A DNA stretch of 64,000 bases from assembly GCF_964204645.1 (NCBI RefSeq), contig NC_134036.1, forward strand, positions 11,396,704-11,460,703, in the 5' to 3' direction. Numbering within the stretch: position 1 is the stretch's first letter; the number at the start of each line of letters is the position of its first letter. Below the pieces are notes generated by a model, which saw nothing but the letters and a program-made list of their open reading frames with translations, was not told the origin of the DNA and searched no databases. Position numbers and translations under genes: made by a program. Positions 45,618 through 55,481 of this stretch are shown here, piece after piece. Origin of the DNA: Tubulanus polymorphus. Taxonomy: Eukaryota > Nemertea > Palaeonemertea > Tubulaniformes > Tubulanidae.

Positions 45618-46607
45618 ATGGAAGACGATAATCTTCTTCTAACCGGCATGGATCCAGTAGTAATGCTGGAACGGATCGACCGTAAGTTATCATCGATTAT
45701 TTACCATTTCGATTTTTATACATTTTCATATGCAATTTTTCTCCACTTTAGTCAAACAAACGAAGAGGAAGTGGGTTATACTCAGATCCAGCGACAAAAC
45801 CCAGCATTAACATTAAGTGATAAGTTATCGAGTATTTACTATTTCGATTACTTAATACATTTTTTATTGCAATTTTTCTTCTTTTTAGAATTGTCGATAT
45901 ACGACTTCTCTGCGGATAGTTTAGAGGCCAATAAAGACGCTGTTCAGGGTAAATTATCAACGAGTATCCATCATATCGATTTCTTGTAGATTTTCGTAAG
46001 CGGTTTTTTTCCATTCCATACGACAAGACCCAGCAGTGTCATTAGATGGTAAGTAATCAACGAGTATCCATCACATCAGTTTTTTTTCCATTTTAGCAAA
46101 ATCGGTACGACCAGACGAAGATGTCACATATACACAAATACAGCGACAGATACCTGCAGACGCTGCAATGGAATCGTGCGACGAAGACGTAGATATAACA
46201 AATTCTGGAGTACAGCGTTGAGTGCCGGCAGGAAAAGGAAAAGATTTCTACGATTTTCCATACGCAATCGAACCACTTCGATTCACTAAGATCATGCGCA
46301 AAAAGTCCAGGTTGAGCCTATTTAACATGATGCACGCCGTAGAAAGATTCGAGAAATCACGTGTTAAAGTGGACTTCGTAACTTTTGTTGGTGCCAATAC
46401 GATGGAGGTGAGTAGCCAATGATTATGCAATAAAGTCACGTTTACATTTTGTTGTTGATATTTAAACATGTCTAATTCTACTATTAGCTATCGATTAAGT
46501 CGAGAGAAGATTTTGAAATTTGCGCTGGCATTTTATCCGATGTGGCCGGTGTTTCTAAGAATTTGCAGCCTCGTGTTACCCAGTTGTGTTACCCAGTTAT
46601 TGTATAG
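45618..46607 (+). pseudogene. Unrecognised small gene with duplicated exons, one in-frame stop
   Basis: No family recognised. An ATG exon at 45618-45681 (MEDDNLLLTGMDPVV...) ends at GTAAGT. Two later exon-like pieces share a peptide: one at about 45752-45826 reads TNEEEVGYTQIQRQNPA, the other at 46097 onward reads RPDEDVTYTQIQRQIPADA. Short introns between them (about 70 nt) are also similar, so exon plus intron was duplicated. From 46097 the frame runs to a TGA at 46219-46221, then continues (VPAGKGKDFYDF...VTFVGANTME) to a GTGAGT donor at 46408. It splices in phase 0 to 46488-46607 (LSIKSREDFEIC...CYPVIV, stop TAG). Phases between the first pieces do not all match. It may be a decayed gene or a misread start. 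Confidence 0.35.
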
Positions 46608-47220
46608 TGATTGTATGTATAGTGTTTATATGGTATTACTGACTTCAGTCTGAACAGTGTGAATCATTCAGTGTTTATACTTGACTTACCCCAATAAACT
46701 CTACCTATATAAATATCTGTTTACTGACCACAGTCAGTCCCAGCCACAGTGCTTTAATAAATGTACGTACGTTGTAATATTATACGCGGATTTTCACAGA
46801 AATATTTCTCGTCCAGCTACAATTAAGCTTTGATAAACTACTGTTTGTATTTGTGTGTTGTATACAAAAATAATCTACGAAAATGAAAAGATTCAACAAT
46901 TTGTAGAAAGAAAATTTAGTTTTTCCAAACTGTTTTACTATATATTTGCAGCTGTATAAAAATCGAATTTCATTAACTGAATATCACACCGTTACCAGGC
47001 CACAGTAAATACGGTTTCAAGTTGTATGACTACGTGGGGTGGGGGATAAGGGGGAAGGGGAGTATATTTAATGATTGAAAGGCTGCGATTCATAGTAACC
47101 ATTTTACACTAATAGGTTCTTTGACACGATTTTCAAGGGCAGTGATTCCTTGATTAATTTCCAATTCTCAAACAAAATGTCCTACTGTAAATCGATGTGA
47201 ATAAAATTTTAAATCAGTGG
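46608..47220. other. Non-coding flank of the GPCR
   Basis: Contains a G-rich stretch (GGGGTGGGGGATAAGGGGGAAGGGG near 47036-47060) and AATAAA-like signals for either neighbour. No gene. Confidence 0.4.
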
Positions 47221-48168
47221 TTATTTGCTTGAATTTCTACAGCAGATTTTCATACAGACATATTCACGAATTTCTCGTCCCAGTAAAAGATATATGTAGA
47301 AATTTACCACATAGTTACACATTACGAATTGTGTGAAAATGTCATATAGAAATTCTTTCTGTTCCGTAAGGATTGGTAAAAATGCAGCAATAGTGGTTGG
47401 AAGTGTGAATATTGCAAATGCGAGTGAAACTGTTACAAGCATCATTGTTGTACGTTTCGATTTTGCAGTTTTCTTATCAGACGAAAGCATTTTTGTACCT
47501 CTGAATAACTGAATAATTATGATAGAATTTGATATTAGAATCAACGATAAAGGCAAAACAAAAGCGTAGACACCAAGTGGAGTATGAAATTTCATTTGGA
47601 CAATTAATTCATAGTAACATCCGAAAAACTGGTCGTCAAAATGTATGGACAAAACAGCGGGAAGTTGAACCAGTACAGTCACTGAAGTGATTATCAATAT
47701 AGCAAATCTAGCGAATCTACGTGTACATATCAAACGAGAAGTGAACGGAAAGAGAACAACTGCCGCACGTTCTAGAGATATAGCCACCAATAACCAGGAA
47801 CTGCTAGAATTGGCACCTGCCATCAATATTTCATATATCTTACAACTGATCAGTGAATTCATGATGAAAATAAGACCAGTGTTTAGATTCAAGAGAACAA
47901 ACTGTAAAACAGGCATCAGTGTAAAATGTATACAGAACAGGAAATCACAGACTGATAAAATGACAAGATAGTTAGCGTAAGATAAACTGCGGAATCTGCG
48001 ACTCGTCATTATGAGAAAAGTAGCTGAATTTCCAAATACTCCAAACAGAAACACGATAGGCAGAATGACCAACGACACTGTACGGTACGTTCCAGACCTG
48101 TTCTCCACCGACATTAGAATGATGTAACTGCTATACGTTCGGCCAATTCGAATCTTAGTTGAATTCAT
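47221..48168 (-). CDS. Rhodopsin-family (class A) G-protein-coupled receptor, intact, single exon
   Basis: Plasma-membrane receptor of 315 residues with seven hydrophobic segments. Class A marks: GN in TM1 (N47), LSVCD in TM2 (D75), Cys109 before TM3 pairing with Cys184 in loop 2, SLER at 131-134 in the DRY position, a Thr/Lys-rich third loop, FAIFTLP in TM6 and NFYIY (289-293) in place of NPxxY. The tail carries CC (309-310), a likely palmitoylation site. N-glycosylation is possible at Asn2 and Asn23. The pattern fits the intronless FMRFamide-like/peptide receptor expansions of invertebrates; the ligand is unknown. The frame is open from ATG to stop, with the stop right after the normal helix-8 region, so it looks functional. 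A partial duplicate of its 5' end lies just upstream. Confidence 0.88.
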   Translation of the reverse strand: MNSTKIRIGRTYSSYIILMSVENRSGTYRTVSLVILPIVFLFGVFGNSATFLIMTSRRFRSLSYANYLVILSVCDFLFCIHFTLMPVLQFVLLNLNTGLIFIMNSLISCKIYEILMAGANSSSSWLLVAISLERAAVVLFPFTSRLICTRRFARFAILIITSVTVLVQLPAVLSIHFDDQFFGCYYELIVQMKFHTPLGVYAFVLPLSLILISNSIIIIQLFRGTKMLSSDKKTAKSKRTTMMLVTVSLAFAIFTLPTTIAAFLPILTEQKEFLYDIFTQFVMCNYVVNFYIYLLLGREIREYVCMKICCRNSSK

Positions 48169-48207
48169 GATTCACGAGAATTAACTCAGTTCGGTTTGCT
48201 CCAGACC

Positions 48208-48270
48208 TGTTCACTATACGCATTATAGCAATGTAACTGTTAAACTGCATCTGAGTTGAATTCATGATTC
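48208..48270 (-). repeat. Duplicated 5' end of the GPCR
   Basis: GCTCCAGACCTGTTC, ATTATAGCAATGTAACTG and CTGAGTTGAATTCATGATTC repeat, with changes, the first ~80 bases of the receptor and its 5' flank (48091-48174). It holds no usable reading frame of its own. Confidence 0.65.
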
Positions 48271-48690
48271 GATTACGTGTCAGAGGTGTATGGACTGATT
48301 ATATCAATAGACTGAAGCTACGTGCAAGCCATGACGTATATTCATTTACGCACACAATTTATTGTTCGCATCAAATGAAAAACAAATTCTCAGAAATCTG
48401 ACTGAAATTATTAACCCGTTAGCACTCAAGCTACCCGTATCCGCCAAGACTAATACTCCTCAAACCACCCGAATTTTCCCGGCACTTTTTTCGTATGCTG
48501 CACGAAAACAATTATAGTGAGACTCGAGCCCAATAGCTTATGATCAACTAGACAACTAAGTTCTTATAATACCGATCGGAAATCAACATCCTCCTATTTC
48601 AATTTCTCAAATTTGAACATATGATTATAATATTAATAGATTAAAAGTTATTTTCAAAGATTTGTTAATAAAACCAAATTCTGAAATATT
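48271..48690. other. Non-coding
   Basis: Nothing recognised between the GPCR duplication and the capsid-like remnants. Confidence 0.4.
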
Positions 48691-49075
48691 TCTATCATAA
48701 AAGATAGAATAAAATTATTATCTAAATTAGAAGGTATCACAATTCTTTCAATTCTTACAGCTGTAACTATGATATTTAAAACAATAGGCTTAGCTATATC
48801 AAAGTCATTAAAATCTACACCGAACCCTAATAAATCGGATAAACCTCCAAGTCATAATTCTACACAAGATAAAGTTAAAGACGGTTTAAAAAAATTAGCA
48901 AAATATCAATGGGAACTATCTAAAAATCTGCAGCAGCGTTACCCGGAATTATTGTTAGTTTTGTTTTGAAGTCTGCAGGAAATATTATTAGCTTTGCTGC
49001 TGATCATATAATATTATTTTTAATCAGTTGTTTGCGCAATTATTTTTGGATTCGTGAACATGATAAAAAGTAACG
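48691..49075 (+). pseudogene. Polinton-like element hydrophobic protein, frameshifted
   Basis: AT-rich frame reading IIKDRIKLLSKLEGITILSILTAV, then DKVKDGLKKLAKYQWELSKN, then a frame change near 48940 to GIIVSFVLKSAGNIISFAADH and a hydrophobic stretch. From memory this resembles the small 'KVKDxLKKLAKWLK...GLIGSIVSWLFKxAGKAVGFLAEHLW' protein found next to capsid genes in Polinton-like elements of cnidarians and molluscs. It is broken by one frameshift; role in the element is unknown (possible minor capsid or membrane-active protein). Confidence 0.5.
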
Positions 49076-49090
49076 TTATTTCTTAATAAA

Positions 49091-49850
49091 TGGCTAGTGG
49101 AAGTGCTATAAATCCTTCTAAGAATTCTAGAATATCTAATGCAATTAAAGCAGAAAGATCTCATCATATCATTTCTCATAATCCATCTAATATTAATCCT
49201 GTTGAAATTTATATGTTAGAATTCCTCGATTAACACAAAATACTTTTTATGTTCCAAATAGTATTTATCTATCAGCTGATATAAAAGTAACTGGTAATAA
49301 TAATAATTATGTCGTAGATAATGTTGGAAGATATTTAATTACAAAATTAACAATAAAGATCGGTCCGGACACAATTTTTACATTAGGTGATTATGATTTA
49401 TTTACGCATTATAAAGATTCATGGTTAGCAAAAGAAAATAGAAATAACATGATATTTCAAGTCATCCAATCAGAAAACCAAAATAAATTAAGATCTGAAG
49501 CACATAACGCAGTAGTAACTATTTATGGAAGCAAATATAAAATTCCATGAGACTTTGAATTGATAAATAATAATGCACCTTTGTATAAATATGCTATACA
49601 AGAAGATACTATATTCGAAATAATATTTGCTCCTGTTTATGAAATTGTATTATCTAGCGTTGTTAAAGATATGGACCCAGTTCCACAGTTGTGAGTTAGA
49701 GTTGACACTGAGTAAAAGTTAGTTCATTTTCAATGTTTTAACCCAGGGTCAAATCTTAACTCAGAACTGTGGAACTGGACCATGGATTTTAAATTATCAA
49801 ATATTTGTTTAGAATATGAGACAGTAACTGATGAAAACTTAAGATCCACT
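49091..49850 (+). pseudogene. Polinton-like capsid-type protein, broken and carrying a MITE
   Basis: Starts MASGSAINPSKNSRISNA. A frame change near 49220 leads into FYVPNSIYLSADIKVTG, then NVGRYLITKLTIKIG, GDYDLFTHYKDSW, an in-frame TGA in KIP*DFEL near 49549, ending FEIIFAPVYEIVLSSVVKD. A 106-bp MITE then interrupts the frame, which resumes DFKLSNICLEYETV. The series resembles capsid-type proteins of Polinton-like/adintovirus-like elements; the assignment is from memory of the family. Neighbour at 48691 is of the same system; polymerase B at 40.2 kb is a possible partner but on the other strand and 8 kb away. Confidence 0.5.
49676..49781. mobile_element. 106-bp MITE inside the capsid-type gene, TSD ATGGA
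   Basis: Ends CCCAGTTCCACAG and CTGTGGAACTGGACC. ATGGA occurs at 49671-49675 and 49782-49786. Removing the element and one ATGGA restores an uninterrupted local reading frame across the site. Same family as 5612-5720 and 29747-29852. Confidence 0.88.
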
Positions 49851-49986
49851 TAAGATGTATGGTTCATTTACGACGTAATATTGAAAAGTTGATGACATAA
49901 CTTGCTTTGCCTGTTAGTATACGGCAGGTCATTTTGAAGGATATTTTTTGATCAAAATCAGAGTTAGGGTTAGTTCATAGCACAAG

Positions 49987-50525
49987 CATCAATTTCACTG
50001 AACGCTTAGCTTTACTAGAGAAGAAATGGAGTGATCTGGAATAATCCTATGAAAGAGAACGAACATTTTTCCCCACAATTCAAATCTCATTTTGCAAATA
50101 TATTGAGAGATCATGGTCTTGTCCCAGAAAACGTCGAATTTTCAGGATATGCTATCTATGATGGCAATAGGGTTGAATCTCTGAATGCAAAATTAAGAAG
50201 ATTCACTAATTTTAAGGAGAACGATATTGACCGGTTTGTTACAGAGCTTCAATCAATTGTAAAGCAGCAAAAACTTAATGTAGAACAAGCCTATCTGAAT
50301 GGTGATTGGAGATTGAAAGATCAGTCAAAGCGTATTGGTGGGAAGGAGATCTTCACTTCTTCAACCATACAGAGGAAAGAAATTCTTACCTCTGTACAGC
50401 AGTTACCTGTTAAGATTTCAGCTCCATCTGCCCTATCTTCGACAGTACATTTGCCTCGATTGCATCAATCAGTTTTCTCACCTCATCGCTGCAACCACAT
50501 TCTGCTGCTCTGTCGGCGCCTTTAA
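49987..50525 (+). pseudogene. MULE-type transposase C-terminal fragment
   Basis: Two frames join near 50030: LALLEKKWSDLE, then NNPMKENEHFSPQFKSHF, RVESLNAKLRRFTNF, and DRFVTELQSIVKQQKLNVEQAY. In MULE-type transposases an 'ALERxW...FxPxFxxxF...NRxESxNxxLK...' region follows the catalytic domain, and this order matches. The frame shift, lack of upstream catalytic domain and lack of introns suggest a decayed fragment. It is distinct in sequence from the two other transposases in the window. Confidence 0.4.
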
Positions 50526-51284
50526 TTTCTGTTTGTCACGACCTTGCATTCATAGCTTCTAATATTCATGCATTCTGCATGCCTGCATAGCTTTTTAGCT
50601 AGCTGTGTGTTTCTTGGGATCAGCGCACCTTTCTCAATGTGACCATTCAACCATAGCGGTCAATTCTATATAAGATTTGGTTTAAGCGTCATTCCCCTAG
50701 ACACGACAAACCCGTTCAGCTGTTAGGACACCGTATTCGGTGTAATATATTAACACATGTATGCTGTTCACGGTGTAAGTTAAACTATTCTAATATTCAT
50801 TCTTAATAATCATTCCAAGCAAATTGCTTGATAGATAAACCATTGTATTGTACTATCTTCGGATAAATCTTCGTATTATAATCAAATAACGTTACCATTG
50901 AGACGCACGTTTGGTTTGCAGGGTTTATGACCCTCATAAATGCCAGTAACAGTAACTGTTGTTGTCTTAGATACGTCAGTTGTGTGTGCGTCTCGAAACC
51001 TCCCGCACTCAAGCTACGTCAGTGAGCGCGGTTAACTTATGGTCGTCAACATTCACTACATCATGGGAGGCTCGTCATACGTTGATCAGTGTGCACACAT
51101 CAAGATCGCGTCCTACTGGGATACCACCACGGCTCACTACTGGAGAAGTGTGAACAAACTCTACTGTAATTAACTGTAGAGGTAAAGTTAGAATTAACTT
51201 GTAACTCGTTTTGTTTTAAGAATTCTTGTTGTCCGTTTGTTGATTCTCTGCTATCGGATATCCTGTTGGGGTTTACCACGGACA
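50526..51284. other. Non-coding, nothing recognised
   Basis: No supported exon. Short ORFs on both strands lack recognisable domains. Confidence 0.4.
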
Positions 51285-51516
51285 GTCGTGACACAGATGG
51301 TTCTAGACCGGGTTCTTTGGGGAACGATTGTAGGTTGTATGTTTTTAGCTTATACCAATCCTCATCTGGATGAAAAGCTTGATGACGAAAAATTAATAAA
51401 ATCGTGTCAAATTAATATCATATAAAATTTGTTATTATGAAATCTCATGAATCAAAATATGAATGATACATAGATTTACAATAAATGCTACAAAAATAGT
51501 AACACCAATTGGTAGT
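51285..51516 (-). repeat. Inverted copy of the dispersed repeat at 21766-21990
   Basis: Near-identical reverse complement of 21766-21990, from GATGGTTCTAGACCGGGTTC to AACACCAATTGGTAG. Confidence 0.8.
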
Positions 51517-52331
51517 AGTCATACTGTCCCGGTATAGGCGGGTGTGGTTGTGGTTTACCGGAAGTGACGTAATCCAAGATGTTGACCGGATGTGACGTAT
51601 CCAAGATTGCGGGGAAAAATACATCCGGCCAGTTCGGGCAAAGCTATTTCGAATACGAGTCTGGGCAAGATTTTTGTAACAATAGAACCAGCATCGCCAC
51701 CTACAATCCATCGACAATAGACAGGTCATTTCATTTAGAGACGAGACACACAACGAGCAACATGTACTCACCGGTTATCTCATCGTCACCTAACGAAAAC
51801 TTCGTCATGTAACTTATGCACCTGTAAAACGACCTTATCAGCAACAAAAAACGGATAAATCAGTACCAAAGGAGAATAAAAGTAAAAAGAATCTTGATAT
51901 AGGGACTCGCTAATCATAGTAATGTAGCTACCACTATCAATAAATATCGTAGACGCGAACATATATTCTATGTATATGTAACCTAGTTGTAAGTTGGTCT
52001 GTTCATGATTTATGCATATGTGACCAATAAACTAAACGAAACTAAACAGAGATTTTCCCCGTTGTTTCAAAACAAGTCCAGGTTATGGCCTGACTCTATC
52101 ACTTTTATCTGCATTGATGGTGAGTATGTCATTATGACACCACTACGTCATTGGGCTTTACGATAAATAAATATCTTGGGTTGAGGGTTTAAGAAATGTA
52201 GTATCCATTGTCCTTCAAAGAAATAATGCGCCGTAAAGAAAACGACCAGATGTCAGACGTAGGAGTAGGGGATAACATGAAAACCACTTAACTAATTACT
52301 TAACACTATCTTTTTGGTGTGCAATATGTTA
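51517..52331. other. Non-coding, nothing recognised
   Basis: Contains two close GGAxGTGACGTATCCAAGAT-like words (near 51560-51610). ORFs are short and unsupported. Confidence 0.4.
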
Positions 52332-55300
52332 TGTAGCGGTTGTAGTGTAAACATATAAAATAGTAATTCAGGTAGTGACTGCTGTTGTCCATAGGTAGCG
52401 TAGTCGTAGTCACTCTGCTGTGCCGGGGCGCTCGCTACACGGGTCCGCCTGGGTCGACCGCACTCGGGTAGTGAATACGGCAAGGAGACTCTTGTCTTCC
52501 CCAGGAAAGTAAATGGTATAAAATATGTAGAATCTGTTCCTCTATTGAAAAATGTCGCTAAAAAGGGCGCTTAAGCAGTACGCTCTCCTCCAAACAGTCG
52601 CCTCCCTACTCCACGTAGCCTTAATCTGTGTGGCCAATACAGACCCCCCAACCCGCTCTCCTCAGAGTAATCCGCTTTAGGGGCTTTCCTCGGACGAAAC
52701 TCGCAGTGTTGATTACTCGGCGGATATGGCTACCCCCATTCCAAGTGCCCTCTCGCACATAGCTGTCCCCCGTCATCTCAGGAGCTAATTGCGACTCATG
52801 CCAGATCTGTCAAACTAGTCGTATGCATAAGTGTTGTCCGTAGCGACGGTCAATAGGGGAACGATCCTCACGTAGAACTAAATGGGTTCGATGCAGCAGG
52901 AAAACAAACAGAAATCCTCGTCCTTCCTTCCAGTGCCGGCGAATCAAATAAACGCAAGATTCGAAGTTTGATTGGAATGTAGTACGAATTATTAAATATA
53001 TATATTTTCTTATAATACAAAGTTCATCGTTCTTGATGCCAAGGGGACATCATGTCCACACGCAAAACACCTTGATTATTTACATTTCGATATATAAAAA
53101 GAATGTGCCCTTCATGGCTTGCAAAGCCTTGGTACAGTCAATGTACGGTAGCATACAAAGGAGACGACCGAACGTCAAATAGAAGCGGTGGCGCGGCGGA
53201 CTCCGGTGTGTATCTAATATCACTTAGGTCTCAGTAAACGAGCGTCGAAGCTAATCAACGATTAAGATGTTAACGACGGAGCGTCAAGTAGTTAACGACG
53301 AGCGTTGTCGTTAATCAACGATAAGAATTATACGACGGAGCGTCAAATAGTTAACGACGAGCGTTGTCTTCAATCAACGATAAGAATTATACGACGGAGC
53401 GTCAAATAGTTAACGACGAGCGTGGTCGTTAATCAACGATATGAATTATACGACGGAGCGTCAAATAGTTAACGACGAGCGTTGTCGTTAATCAACGATA
53501 AGAATTATACGACGGAGCGTCAAATAGTTAACGACGAGCGTTGTCTTCAATCAACGATATGAATTATACGACGGAGCGTCAAATAGTTAACGACGAGCGT
53601 TGTCGTTAATCAACGATAAGAATTATACGACGGAGCGTCAAGTAGTTAACGACGAGCGTTGTCGTTAATCAACGATAAGAATTATACGACGGAGCGTCAA
53701 ATAGTTAACGACGAGCGTTGTCTTCAATCAACGATAAGAATTATACGACGGAGCGTCAAATAGTTAACGACGAGCGTGGTCATTAATCAACGATATGAAT
53801 TATACGACGGAGCGTCAAATAGTTAACGACGAGCGTTGTCGTTAATCAACGATAAGAATTATACGACGGAGCGTCAAATAGTTAACGACGAGCGTTGTCT
53901 TCAATCAACGATAAGAATTATACGACGGAGCGTCAAATAGTTAACGACGAGCGTGGTCGTTAATCAACGATATGAATTATACGACGGAGCGTCAAATAGT
54001 TAACGACGAGCGTTGTCGTTAATCAACGATAAGAATTATACGACGGAGCGTCAAATAGTTAACGACGAGCGTTGTCTTCAATCAACGATAAGAATTATAC
54101 GACGGAGCGTCAAATAGTTAACGACGAGCGTTGTCGTTAATCAACGACTGCGCGCCAAATTCAAAATGTCGGTGACGCGAACTCAAAGAGTCGAAATTCA
54201 GAGGCGACGTCAAGAAGATGAAACGACCGCGCGTTCGTTCGAAAAAGGAGTTACTGAATACAGGTGATTTTCATGGTCAGCAGAAACGACATCTCGGAGT
54301 AAAATTACGGAAATAGCACAGAAGATATAGGCCTACCATACTATTATTATTACTATTACTAATTACAGCGACGAGAGCGTTAAGTCGGCATCGTCAGAGG
54401 ATTGAATTTAAACAGACGATGAACTGACGGAGAATTTACAATATTTACAGGATTGTAAGTGACGAGTTTATCGGCAGCCCATGGCCGACGGCTACACGAC
54501 CCCCGGGTGCGTCGGCACTCGGGACTCACTGAGGGAGGGATGTCAAAAACCACTGCAGCGATCCCGGGGTCAGACGACCCGGAGGCCCGTGTCTTAATTA
54601 GAGAGTAAAATTGTCTTCTTACATGATCTGTACGATTTACAGCGTCCGATTCGTAAAACGGCGAAGAGTCAGCAAGAAGAGTTTCTAATGTGGCTCTGCC
54701 AGAGCCAAGTTGCCAATGAGCGCGATTGCGCCAAATTTATAGTTTTCATGCGGTCAACGCACGCGGTGATTGGTCAAGCGTGACGAGCAGTGATACGATC
54801 CGCGGACAAAGTAGAGCACGCGAAATCATTCGACCGTGACGAATGATAAACCCTAAATAAAGACTTCATACGCAAGAAATAGAATTAAGTTCTATAATAT
54901 TTTAAGATTAACGCGAAAAATGACGACTATAAGACCGATACGGAGATATTTACTAAAAAAATAAACCGGAGTTAACCGCACCACCGCGAAAACGCTCACA
55001 CGGAAGTGAGGCGGCGCCAGCGAACGGCGTCGTAAAAACGAGCGTAAACACGAGCAGGGCTGGAGAATTCTCCGGCGACGAGACGGAACCAAAACGGCCC
55101 AAAATCAAAGAAGTTGGGTCTCGAATATAAAAAGGAGAACACACACTAATAGGTAGGTGGAGGATAAAAGAATGGCCTGGACAGGCGCCGAAAAATCGCT
55201 AATGTCACCGCGATGTGGCGTGGCCAACACCGCGGGGGCCTGCCCAGGTCGTGAAATTGGAATCTGACAGGACTGCCAAAAATCTGTCAGATTGAAATTG

Positions 55301-55481
55301 AGCCGAAAAGATCCCGAAACATCGCCGCAGAACACCCAGCCCCGTCCCGGAATACGTACATCTAAAAAGAAACAATGAGAAAAGAACGGCTTAAGGCCAT
55401 TCCGAAATACATAATATAATTTCACCAAAGACCGACATTTTGTGGTCAAACCCACCCCAGATATTGACAATTTTCGCCACA
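52332..55481 (-). mobile_element. Copy 3 of the long TG...CA element (solo-LTR-like), 3150 bp, 4-bp TSD
   Basis: Reverse-complement copy of the element at 35957-38221 and the most complete of the three. On the plus strand it starts TGTAGCGGTTGTAG and ends CGCCACA, bounded on both sides by GTTA (52328-52331 and 55482-55485). A 4-bp TSD and TG...CA ends fit a solo LTR of a Gypsy-like retrotransposon. The length, the internal minisatellite and the absence of a visible primer-binding site keep the identity open. Includes a ~270-bp segment (about 54150-54400) missing from copy 2. ORFs at 54892-55470 belong to the element. Confidence 0.8.
53270..54150. repeat. 59-bp minisatellite, about 15 units (copy 3)
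   Basis: Reverse complement of the array at 7770-8330. Two unit variants alternate (TGTCTTCAATC versus TGTCGTTAATC and TGGTCGTTAATC), pointing to expansion by duplication of multi-unit blocks. Confidence 0.9.
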
